Shown here: positions 16,754 to 24,442 of the stretch, in pieces
How the letters are laid out: every line of letters starts with the position of its first letter
How positions within the stretch are numbered: position 1 is the stretch's first letter
The notes under the pieces: model-generated
Databases searched by the model: none
What the model was told of the DNA's origin: nothing
The model's input: the letters and a program-made list of their open reading frames with translations, nothing else
Translations under genes and position numbers: made by a program
Assembly (NCBI RefSeq): GCF_009831215.1
Contig: NZ_WUTW01000002.1
Location: 682,001 to 746,000, forward strand
Source of the DNA: Actinomadura rayongensis
GTDB taxonomy: Bacteria > Actinomycetota > Actinomycetes > Streptosporangiales > Streptosporangiaceae
Direction of reading: 5' to 3'
Length of the DNA: 64,000 bases

Positions 16754-18277
16754 GTGCATATCCCGGCCAGGCTCACCGGACCCGGCGCACGCCGCACGGG
16801 CCGCGTCACGGCCGTGATCGTCGTCGCGCTGGTCGGCGGGACGCTGGGCCTGCTGCTCGGCGGACGCGTCCACACCGCGGCGGGACCCACGGAGGTCGAA
16901 CTGTCGCTGCGCCCGTCCTTCGGCGGCGGGACGACCGTCCAGATCCCGCCGCTCGGCGCGCTCGACTTCGACACCCACGCCGGGCCGATCGGGCTGCGCG
17001 CCCAGGTCACCGAGCTGCGGCTCGCCCCGGCCCGCAAGCTCATCGACGACCCGAAGGCCGTGGACGACCTGGCCGACACGGTCGCGGGCGAAGTCCGGCA
17101 CGGCGTGATCGTGATGGCGCTGCGCGGCGTCGGGCTCGCGCTCGTCCTCGGCTTCCTGGCGGGGCTGCTCGTCTTCCGGTCGTGGCGGCGCGCGCTGCTC
17201 GGGACGGCCGCGCCGGTCGCGGGCCTCGCCGTCCTGTCGCTGCTCGGCTGGCTGACGTTCGACCCGCGCTCGCTCGCCGAACCCCGCTACACGGGCCTGC
17301 TCGCGAACGCGCCGCAGGTCGTCGGCGACACCCACAACATCGTGGACCGCTTCTCCCACTACCGGGAGAACCTGGCGCGGCTCGTCGGGAACATGTCGCG
17401 GCTGTACGCGGCGACGTCGTCGCTGCCGACCTACGAGCCCGACCCGTCGACGGTCCGCGTCCTGCACGTCTCGGACATTCATCTCAATCCCGCGGCTTGG
17501 AACGTTATCCGGTCGGTGAGCACGCAGTTCCGCGTGAACATGATCGTGGACACCGGCGATCTCATGGACCACGGGACGTCGGCGGAGAACAAGTTCGCCG
17601 ACGACATCAAGACGCTGAAGGTGCCGTACGTCTACATTCGCGGCAATCACGACTCCGGCAGCACCCAGCGGGCGGTGCGACGGCAGAAGAACGCGATCGT
17701 GCTGGACGACGACATGCGGACGGTGAACGGCCTCACGATCTACGGGGTCGGCGACCCCCGCTTCACGCCCGACAAGTCCACGAAGGACGACACCTTCCCC
17801 GTCTCGCGCCTCCAGTCGATCGGATCCGGCCTCGCCGCGCAGCTCGCGAAGTCGGGGCAGCGGCCGGACATCGTCATGACGCACGACCCGACCGAGGGCG
17901 AGCGCTTCTCCGGGCTCAGCCCCCTCCTGCTGGCGGGGCACACGCACGCCCGGTCGACGCGGCTGCTCCCGTCCGGTTCGCGGCTGTTCATCCAGGGCTC
18001 GACCGGCGGGGCCGGCCTGCGGAGCCTCGATCACAGCGAGCCGACGCCGATCGAACTGTCCGTCCTCTACTTCAACCGGACCACGCACCGGCTCCAGGGA
18101 TGGGACGACCTGCGGCTCGGCGGACTCGGACTGACCTCCGCGCAGATCGAACGTCACCTCGAACCCCAGCCGGACCGCGAGATCCGCCTCCAGCCCGTCC
18201 CCGCCTCGCCTCCCCCGTCCCCGTCGACCCCGTCCGCCCCGACCCCGGCCACGACACGTCCGTCGTCAGGCGGATAA
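16754..18277 (+). CDS. Membrane metallophosphoesterase
   Basis: 507 residues. A transmembrane helix lies near residues 17-37, and two more near 120-140 and 147-168. A calcineurin-like phosphoesterase domain follows from about residue 238: DIHLN, GDLMDH, GNHDSG and GHTHARS give the metal-binding and catalytic residues in family order. The active site probably faces outside. The C-terminal tail is rich in Pro/Ser. GTG at 16754 was chosen because AAGGAGG precedes it by four to six bases. It is transcribed divergently from the zincin gene. The substrate is unknown. Confidence 0.88.
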   Translation: MHIPARLTGPGARRTGRVTAVIVVALVGGTLGLLLGGRVHTAAGPTEVELSLRPSFGGGTTVQIPPLGALDFDTHAGPIGLRAQVTELRLAPARKLIDDPKAVDDLADTVAGEVRHGVIVMALRGVGLALVLGFLAGLLVFRSWRRALLGTAAPVAGLAVLSLLGWLTFDPRSLAEPRYTGLLANAPQVVGDTHNIVDRFSHYRENLARLVGNMSRLYAATSSLPTYEPDPSTVRVLHVSDIHLNPAAWNVIRSVSTQFRVNMIVDTGDLMDHGTSAENKFADDIKTLKVPYVYIRGNHDSGSTQRAVRRQKNAIVLDDDMRTVNGLTIYGVGDPRFTPDKSTKDDTFPVSRLQSIGSGLAAQLAKSGQRPDIVMTHDPTEGERFSGLSPLLLAGHTHARSTRLLPSGSRLFIQGSTGGAGLRSLDHSEPTPIELSVLYFNRTTHRLQGWDDLRLGGLGLTSAQIERHLEPQPDREIRLQPVPASPPPSPSTPSAPTPATTRPSSGG

Positions 18278-18358
18278 TCGCTTATGCGTCCAGCGAGGTT
18301 GTCCCCTATGCTGGACTGGTCGAGCGACGTCCCCCTGCCCGGGGACGCCGCAGACCAG

Positions 18359-18434
18359 GCCCCCTTCGTCTAGCGGCCTAGGACGCCGCCCTTTCAAGGC
18401 GGTAGCGCCGGTTCGAATCCGGTAGGGGGTACCA
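18359..18434 (+). tRNA. tRNA-Glu (anticodon TTC)
   Basis: A full cloverleaf can be drawn. The acceptor stem is GCCCCCT with AGGGGGT (closing G-U pair). A D-arm GTCTAGCGGCCTAGGAC follows. The anticodon stem is CCGCC/GGCGG with loop CTTTCAA, giving anticodon TTC. The T-arm CCGGTTCGAATCCGG is followed by discriminator A and an encoded CCA at 18432-18434. It lies at the left edge of a region full of broken genes, including a recombinase remnant. No second copy of its 3' end was spotted by eye. Confidence 0.93.
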
Positions 18435-18479
18435 CACGCACCGCTGCCAGATCGTCCGCGCCATTCCCGCAACCGCCGT

Positions 18480-19125
18480 GAATGCGGCATGTCGTTGCAT
18501 GTCCATCTTTCGGATGTAACGGTGATCTGGACCTCGACGGTCCCACCGTCCTGATCGTGGCGCATCCGGACGGCGAAGGCGTCCAGCAGGTCCGTGTAGA
18601 CCGTAGCGCGCGCGGTCTCGCTCAGTTCGCGCAGTGCGCCTTCTCGGCCTCAAGCTCGGCAGCGATCTTGGCGACGCGTTCCTTGATCAGATTCACAAAG
18701 GCGGCGGTGGGCTCGTCGACCGTTTCCAGCGGGTCCAGGACGCGCTTGCGGCGGCGGTTCAGGTCGGCGCCCCGATTTTCCGCCGTCACGCCGCGTTCCG
18801 GTGCTCGCGCGCCCGTGTTCCGCCGAGCTGCACCTGCTGGGCTTGACGAAAGTCTCGATGGACACGAGACCGGGACGGGTGGGCCGGCTGGACCACACCC
18901 ACGCCTCCGGCGGGTTCGTCCTGCCCCTCGGCGACGACGTCGCCCTGCGATTCCCCACCATGTACCCGGTGTGCTTGGGATCGGTCAGGACCCCGCACCG
19001 ACGAGTACGTCCACCTGCCCACGGTCCGCGCTTTCGCCGTCGCGACGGGCGGCGTTTACCGCTCCAGGTCGATGTTGAGCCGGTCGGCGATCGCCTGGTA
19101 CCCAAGGCGTTCGGCAACGCGGGAT
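18480..19125 (-). pseudogene. Decayed large serine recombinase (C-terminal part)
   Basis: Three minus-strand frames must be joined to read one protein. They give GYQAIADRLNIDLER, then GRWTYSSVRG shifting frame into [39 protein letters not shown] and IETFVK. A later shift leads to a helical part (DEPTAAFVNLIKERVAKIAA) and the tail LLDAFAVRMRHDQDGGTVEV. This order is that of the recombinase and zinc-ribbon/coiled-coil parts of large serine recombinases. The catalytic N-terminal resolvase domain is missing. Several frameshifts and stops show it is dead. It sits 50 bases from tRNA-Glu and probably marks an old integration. Confidence 0.75.
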
Positions 19126-19376
19126 CGCGAAGATGGTCTGGACGACCGGCCCGCGTACCGGATCGGGAGCAAGGATGCGCTTGCTCGCTTCCTGCTCCCG
19201 CCGCGCGGCGACGGGATGAGCGATCTTCTGCGGAAGGCTCCCGAACGGGGGGCGTCCGACGTTGAAACCCTGTTCGGTGTGGATCTCGAAGCCGCCCTAG
19301 GACTCACCCACCCGTCAGGGAGTGCACCCCTTCTGCACACTGCCCGCCGTAGCGGCTGGCGGTTTTGCTATGGGAT

Positions 19377-20035
19377 ATGACGACCTCGCTGCCCGGGCGG
19401 TGTCCTCCCCACCACGCCGACCGATCCGTCCACCGCGACTCCACCCCTGAACCGACCACCACACCGTTGAAGGCCGCCCTCATGTACGCGCGATGGAACT
19501 GGCCGGTCATGGCAGGAACCGCCGCGACGCTCGACGACGGATCTTCCAGGATCGATGACGTGGTGACCCCGACCGTCGACCCCGAACGCGTCCATCGGTG
19601 GTGGGGTTCGCGGCCGGACGCGAGCATCGTCGTCCCAACCGGCGCCATGTTCGACGTGATCAACATGCCGTCGCCCACCGGCCGCGCCGTCCTGGACGTG
19701 CTCGCCGACCGCGGAGCGTGGCTCGCATCGGTGATGTCGGACGGCGACGCCCTCAGCTTGCTGATCCATCCGCATCAGAGCAGCCCGTGGACCGACTTGG
19801 CCCGAACGGACGGATTCGCTTACCTCGGCCCGGGCCACTTGATCACGCTTCCGTCGGGCAGCGCTCCGTCCGACGGCCGGGCCAGATGGGTGATACCTCC
19901 CACGGACACCAACGTTCTCCGCCTGCCCCAGTTCACCGAGCTGGCACCGGTCCTACGGTCCCTGCCTCGATCATCTCCGCATCCAGGCCTGCAGCACGCC
20001 AGCCGCCCGGCCCACGCCAACCAGTCAGAGGAACT
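19377..20035 (+). pseudogene. Primase-polymerase-like fragment
   Basis: An open frame from about 19377 resembles the N-terminal part of short actinobacterial bifunctional DNA primase/polymerase proteins: ALMYARWNWPVMAG, then VHRWWGSRPDASIVVPTGAMFDV and a helical part around PTGRAVLDVLADRGAW. The family assignment is by pattern memory and moderate. The frame runs without a stop into an unrelated radical-SAM segment, so the present 442-codon frame is a chance fusion and not a normal gene. No good ribosome site precedes it. It is flanked on both sides by broken genes. Confidence 0.45.
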
Positions 20036-20038
20036 GAC

Positions 20039-20250
20039 ATGGCGATGCTGGGAATGCCCGCCATCACCGACCGACCCGATTCGCTTCACCAGCGGTCACC
20101 GCTTCGCCCTGGGCGCCGACCTGGACCCCCGTCGACTCGCCGCCGAGGCGACGGCTCCGCTGTCGGTGATCGTCCAGGTCACCAAACGCTGCGTCTTCGA
20201 CTGCACCTTCTGCAGCGAGACGTTGTCGGATCAGCTCGGCTCGGCGCCAG
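20039..20250 (+). pseudogene. Radical SAM protein fragment
   Basis: The segment contains the [4Fe-4S] cysteine motif CVFDCTFC (C-x3-C-x2-C) within VIVQVTKRCVFDCTFCSETL, the start of a radical SAM domain. The natural start (ATGGCGATGCTGGG at 20039) is in another frame from the cysteine motif; a shift near 20068 joins them. After SETLSDQL the similarity stops abruptly, leaving only about 70 of the expected 300-400 residues. It is therefore a 5' remnant, cut at about 20250. Confidence 0.6.
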
Positions 20251-20497
20251 GGCTGGCGAGCCATTCGCCGAAGTTCAGGGAGGAGCGGGCGACGGTCAGC
20301 GCGATGGAGCCGCTGGTGGCGGCGTGCGCGTCTAGCCCGGCCGCTGTCCGATGCACGGTCAGTGGGCTGTCGACAGCGGGGGCGAAAAAGAGCGGCACGG
20401 CTTCGGTAGGGATGCGAGTCCTGGCGCGCAAGTCGATCGGGTCGAAAGTCATGCGCAGCCCGTCGGATGCTTGTTCGACGTCCCATTTGGCCTGCAT
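20231..20497 (-). CDS. Unrecognised 88-residue ORF in the decayed region
   Basis: An open frame begins MQAKWDVEQASDGLRMTFDP and ends GEWLASPGAEPS. Composition is protein-like and the frame is not a shadow of an intact gene, but no family is recognised and it overlaps the end of the radical SAM remnant. It may be another gene fragment carried in during the rearrangements. Low confidence that it is expressed. Confidence 0.25.
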   Translation of the reverse strand: MQAKWDVEQASDGLRMTFDPIDLRARTRIPTEAVPLFFAPAVDSPLTVHRTAAGLDAHAATSGSIALTVARSSLNFGEWLASPGAEPS

Positions 20498-20639
20498 GTG
20501 GGGACGGTACAGGTGCTGTTCTCCCGAGGAAGCACGACCCGATCAGGTCACCGGATCACCAGAAGGGACGAGTCATGCCGGGCCGGACGCCGGGTGGCGT
20601 GTAACCGTCGCCGAGATTGCCGGCTCTCTCGCCCCGACG

Positions 20640-20835
20640 GCCCCCGCGAGCAGGTTGAACGCCTACCACTGGACGGACGCAGCGAGACATTGACGAACGC
20701 GCCGATCCCGATACCGACGACCGCATAGACCCGCAGGGCGTGGCGCAGCTCCGTACCGCGCCAAGCCATCCTCCATCCCTGCATGTTGATCGAGAACCGC
20801 CCCTGACCTCATCCGGCCACTCACCGCCGATTTGC
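20640..20835 (-). pseudogene. Duplicated promoter and 5' end of the nSTAND gene, broken
   Basis: Read on the minus strand, MAWRGTELRHALRVYAVVG then IGIGAFVNV matches the N-terminus of the intact nSTAND protein (MARRGTDLRPALRGFYVIIG, IGIGAFVNI). After that a frameshift leads to SVQW, a TAG stop, then AF, matching HQWAF of the intact protein. Upstream noncoding bases also match: CCGGATGAGG and CGGTTCT-GATCA occur before both copies. So a segment covering promoter and roughly 40 codons was copied and has decayed. No NTPase or WD40 part remains. Confidence 0.75.
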
Positions 20836-20931
20836 CGGTCTTCGTCCCGCTGAACTTGCCCCCGTTCCTCCCCGCGCTCAAAGAGACGATCAGCGCCGTC
20901 ATCCGAGCGGGAGAGGACGGACGAGATGCGA

Positions 20932-21777
20932 TCAGAACGTTTCCGACAGCTCCAGCAGGAAGTCCCGGGACCGGCCCGGCTCCCAGGCGGACGCCCTGAC
21001 CTGGTCGAACGCCGTGAGGTAGCGGCCGACCTCCTCGGCGGTCTCCAGCACGCGGCCACCGTCGAACATCTCTGTGTGGACGACTCGCGGATCGGCGCGG
21101 AACTCGAAGATCTGGAACGGGAATCCCATCGCCTGGTAGGGCCCGGCCTCGAAGGGGATCACCCGCAAATCCCACCCCGAGTGCTCGGCCACGGCGGCAA
21201 GGGCGTGCAATTGCTCCCGCATGACGGCGCCGCCACCAACGGGACGCCGCAGGACCGCCTCGTCCAGGACGACGGAGAGCCGCGGGCCGTCCGCACCGAC
21301 GAGAACGCGCTGCCGCTCCTGGAACAACTCCGCGCGACGATCGACGGTGCTGAGGTCGTGGTCCGTCCACGACCGCAGGTAGGAGCGGGTGTACTCCGGG
21401 GTCTGCAGCAGGGGACTGACCACGCTGTTGTCGTAGACCAGGATCGCCGCGGCCTCCTCCTCGAGGCTCAGCAGGTTCTCGGTGCTCTCATCGAGGACGT
21501 CCCCGTAAGGCGCCCACCAGCCCTTGCTGCGCGCCGCGCGGACCATGCCGAGGAGCGTGTCGCGCCGGTCGCCCACCACTCCGTAGAGGTCGAGAAGTTC
21601 GCGGGCATCCTGAATGCGCACGGCGACCAGGTTGTTCTCGATTCGGCTGACCTTGGCCGGAGAGCATTCAAGGTGGTCGGCGACCTCTTCGAGGGTCTTG
21701 CCGGACACGCCGCGCAGGCGTTGAAGCTCGGCGGCCAGCCTTCGGCGCTGCAACACCGGACTTCTGCCCCGCGTCAT
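20932..21777 (-). CDS. Helix-turn-helix regulator with DUF5753
   Basis: 281 residues. An XRE-type HTH lies at about residues 15-65 (KTLEEVADHLECSPAKVSRIEN). The DUF5753 ligand/partner domain follows from about 95: LLSLEEEAAAILVYDNSVV, LLQTPEYTRSYL, and LDEAVLRRPVGGGAVMREQL. These regulators are abundant in Streptomyces and relatives, often with a DUF397 partner, and affect development or antibiotic production. ATG at 21777 follows GAAGAGGGTGGG; an upstream GTG adds 18 poor residues. It diverges from a small membrane ORF and the second DUF5753 gene. Target genes are unknown. Confidence 0.9.
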   Translation of the reverse strand: MTRGRSPVLQRRRLAAELQRLRGVSGKTLEEVADHLECSPAKVSRIENNLVAVRIQDARELLDLYGVVGDRRDTLLGMVRAARSKGWWAPYGDVLDESTENLLSLEEEAAAILVYDNSVVSPLLQTPEYTRSYLRSWTDHDLSTVDRRAELFQERQRVLVGADGPRLSVVLDEAVLRRPVGGGAVMREQLHALAAVAEHSGWDLRVIPFEAGPYQAMGFPFQIFEFRADPRVVHTEMFDGGRVLETAEEVGRYLTAFDQVRASAWEPGRSRDFLLELSETF

Positions 21778-21893
21778 CCCACCCTCTTCCCCGTCAAGTA
21801 GTTGATCAATTTTACCACCCGCAACTTGCACTTGCGAGTGTCCGGCAGTGCGACATCACATGCTCGGGCACGGTGTCAACACGGGGAGGATAC

Positions 21894-22133
21894 GTGCAAA
21901 GGCGCCTGACGAGGCGATCGACCTCGGCTACGGTCAGACTTCCCGAATCGGGCTTGCTCCAGGACCTGGAGACGTTCTTCGCGATGACCGCTCCCCTCTT
22001 CCTCGTGGCCGGGTGGCGCGAGGTCGCGGCGCTGGGCTTCGTCCTGGCGCTGGCCTGCTGGCTGCCCGGACCGCTCCGTCGACTGCGGGCGGCCGTCCGG
22101 CCTTCGTCCCGGGGGCGCCATGCCCGGCGCTAG
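21894..22133 (+). CDS. Small membrane protein, hypothetical
   Basis: 79 residues with a GTG start behind GGGGAGG. One strong hydrophobic segment is visible (VAALGFVLALACWLPG at about 47-62), preceded by a weaker one, and the C-terminus is basic (RRLRAAVRPSSRGRHARR). No family is recognised. It lies between two DUF5753 regulators and may be controlled by the divergent one, with which it shares an upstream region of 116 bases. Confidence 0.5.
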   Translation: MQRRLTRRSTSATVRLPESGLLQDLETFFAMTAPLFLVAGWREVAALGFVLALACWLPGPLRRLRAAVRPSSRGRHARR

Positions 22134-22238
22134 GTGATGTCACCGCAGGTAAGGGACTCGCCAGAGGGGGATTTGCCAGGATGAGGGACCGTCGTTCATA
22201 CTGCAAATTGCGTTTTGCAAAGACCTTAGGGGACCTGC

Positions 22239-23069
22239 ATGGGAATCCACGAGTTGCGCAGGCTGGGCACGCACCTGGGCCGACTCCGCGGGAGCGCGGC
22301 CCGGAACACAGCAGAGGCGGCGGCGGTGCTGGGCTGGCCGACCGCGCGGATGGTGCGGTTCGAGGCCGGGCTGGCGACCATCCGGCGCACCGACCTCATG
22401 GAGCTGGTGGGCTTCTACGGCGCCGACCCGACACCCGCGCTCGCCCTGCTCGACGGAACGCGCGGCTGGTGGAACCGGTACTCCGACGAGATCGACACCG
22501 ACTGCGAGACGCTTCTGATCCTGGAGGACAGCGCCGCCAGCCTCCGCACCCACCACGCCGGGCTCGTCCCCGGGCTGCTACAGACCCGCGCCTACACCGC
22601 GGCACTCATCGGCACCCGGCGCGACCAGCCCTGGCCACGGCTGGAGAAGCTCGTGGATCTGCGGCAGGAGCGGGCCCGGGTTCTCGGTCGCGGGGGAATG
22701 GAGATGACGGGCCTCATCGACGAGGCGGCACTGCGCCGTCCCGTGGGCGGCCCGGCGGTGATGCGCGAGCAGTACGAGCACCTCATCGCGATGTCGCGGC
22801 TGCCCGGCGTGAACGTCCTCGTGCGGCCACTGACGGCCGAGCCGTGCCGGGCGGTCCGCTTCAGCTTCCACGTGTTCGACCTACGGGTCGGCGACGACGG
22901 CTCCGCCGAGGACGCGGCAGTGCAACTGGAACTGCTGGACCGCGAGCACTTCGAGTGGAACGCCCTGGAGGTCGCGTCCTACCGGCGAGCGTTCGCGCGG
23001 GCCGAGCGCGACGCACTCGACGCGGACGCCTCGGCGGACTTCCTCGCCGGACTGGCGGCCGCGTGCTGA
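22239..23069 (+). CDS. Helix-turn-helix regulator with DUF5753
   Basis: 276 residues. The N-terminal HTH (ELRRLGTHLGRLRGSAARNTAEAAAVLGW region) is followed by a complete DUF5753 domain: LLILEDSAASLRTHHAGLVPG, LLQTRAYTAALIG, and LIDEAALRRPVGG. The HTH is less canonical than that of the neighbour at 20.9 kb. A DUF397 gene lies immediately after it in convergent orientation, as in many actinobacterial pairs where the small protein modulates the regulator. It probably acts as a cytosolic DNA-binding dimer. Confidence 0.88.
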   Translation: MGIHELRRLGTHLGRLRGSAARNTAEAAAVLGWPTARMVRFEAGLATIRRTDLMELVGFYGADPTPALALLDGTRGWWNRYSDEIDTDCETLLILEDSAASLRTHHAGLVPGLLQTRAYTAALIGTRRDQPWPRLEKLVDLRQERARVLGRGGMEMTGLIDEAALRRPVGGPAVMREQYEHLIAMSRLPGVNVLVRPLTAEPCRAVRFSFHVFDLRVGDDGSAEDAAVQLELLDREHFEWNALEVASYRRAFARAERDALDADASADFLAGLAAAC

Positions 23070-23142
23070 AGAGCCGCACGAGCCGGGCGGTGCGCCATGG
23101 CCGCACAGGGGCGGCGCACCGCCCAGCTCGCCTTCCGGTCGC

Positions 23143-23337
23143 TCAGTCGCGCAGCCGCGCGAGAAGGCGTCGCGCCGCCGGGAGATCGAGCCCCACGACC
23201 CCCGCGCCGGGGTCCTTGGAGTCGCGCAGGAGGAGGCGGCCGTGCTCAGCCGCGACCTCCACGCAGTTGTTGTTGCTCGAACTCGAATACGACGTCTTCC
23301 GGAAAACCGGTCGTCCTCTGTTCTCGGGCGTCTGCAT
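23143..23337 (-). CDS. DUF397 protein
   Basis: 64 residues that match DUF397 along the whole length: FRKTSYSSSSNNNCVEVA, then LLLRDSKDPGAGVVGL. The fold is a small beta-rich domain. DUF397 proteins are the usual partners of DUF5753 regulators, and the 276-residue regulator is its direct neighbour. It converges with that gene, 73 bases apart. The start codon near 23337 precedes MQTPENRGRPVF. Confidence 0.92.
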   Translation of the reverse strand: MQTPENRGRPVFRKTSYSSSSNNNCVEVAAEHGRLLLRDSKDPGAGVVGLDLPAARRLLARLRD

Positions 23338-23476
23338 TGCTTCACTCCCTGTCCGGTGGGCCGAACGCCCGCCGTCGGGATGAGCTTGGAATCACCCATA
23401 GGTAATACCGTGAGAAATTTCGCGGGTACTTTCGCAGGAAATTCCGTCCGGGCTCGTACCCGGGAGAAGGAGGGAC

Positions 23477-24442
23477 ATGTCGTCCGAACTGGTGGCTTCG
23501 ACGGAGGACGTCACGGTCCACGTCGTCAACACCATTGAACTGCGCCGGGGTGGAACGCCGATCCGGATCGGCGCCAGCAAACACCAGGCGATCTTCGCTT
23601 ATCTGGCGATCGCCGAAGGCAGCCGGATCTCCCGTGGAGAACTGGTCGAGCGGGTCTGGGACGGGGAGGAGATCCCCCTGTGGGCGGACGCGGATCTTCA
23701 ACGCAAGGCCAGGGACATCAAGAAGGTGTTGGCCGGGGCCGGGTTCGACGGCAGCCTGACGCACGTTGCCAAGGGCTATCGGCTCGAACTCCCCCCATCC
23801 GCAGTCGACTTCCTGCGCTTCCGCACGCTGGTCTCCGAGGCGGGTGGACACGCGGACCGCGACCCCGGCCTGGCGGCCGACCTGGTGCAGCAGGCGCTTG
23901 ACCTCGTCGCCGGGCGGCCGCTGCCCGGCCTGGGCGGAGCCAAGGCCGAGGCGTTCCGGCAAGGGCTCGTTGAGGAACGCCGGCTGGCCGGGCTGAAGCT
24001 GGAGCGCTGGTCGCTGGAAGCCGGCCGGGCGCGGGAGCGCCTTCCCATGCTCCAGCAGGCGCGGGCCGAGCACCCGGACGACCAGGAGCTGGCCAGATAC
24101 CTGATGAACGCGCTCGCGGCCGTGGGACGGCCAGGCGAGGCGCTCTCCGTCTACGACCAGGTCGTCGCCCGCTTCCCGCGCGGTAAGGCGTCCATCGACC
24201 CCAAGCTCACGGCGGTGCGGGATCGGATCCGCGACGGGGCCGTCCGGGTCGGCTCCGCGGAGCCGGGGAGTGCGGACGAAACGCCGGAGGGCGGGGACGG
24301 GGTGCCCGAGGCCGACGCGCCCGGTTCCGAGTCCCCCCGACGGTCGCGGTCCGGGGAAAGCCACCACCACGAATATCACCGAATCGACATCAGCGACGGC
24401 GGCGTCGGCCAGTTCGGAATCGTCAACAACTGGAGCCGATGA
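23477..24442 (+). CDS. BTAD/SARP-like regulator with a shared C-terminal motif
   Basis: 321 residues. An N-terminal winged-helix part (RRGGTPIRIGASKHQAIFAYL to about 95) is followed by a bacterial transcriptional activation domain (about 100-245). A low-complexity acidic linker covers 250-290. The end carries a His patch and IDISDGGVGQFGIVNNW at 303-319. The last motif is GG-x4-G-I-V-N-N and recurs in the next protein. GAAGGAGGG precedes the ATG. The stop codon overlaps the start of the following ATPase gene (ATGA), so the two are translationally coupled. It may be a regulator or the signalling partner of the ATPase. Confidence 0.8.
   Translation: MSSELVASTEDVTVHVVNTIELRRGGTPIRIGASKHQAIFAYLAIAEGSRISRGELVERVWDGEEIPLWADADLQRKARDIKKVLAGAGFDGSLTHVAKGYRLELPPSAVDFLRFRTLVSEAGGHADRDPGLAADLVQQALDLVAGRPLPGLGGAKAEAFRQGLVEERRLAGLKLERWSLEAGRARERLPMLQQARAEHPDDQELARYLMNALAAVGRPGEALSVYDQVVARFPRGKASIDPKLTAVRDRIRDGAVRVGSAEPGSADETPEGGDGVPEADAPGSESPRRSRSGESHHHEYHRIDISDGGVGQFGIVNNWSR

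Noticed and set aside
18270..18358. Promoter for tRNA-Glu
   Set aside because: TATGCT at 18307 resembles a -10 but no -35 lies at a suitable distance, so no promoter is claimed.
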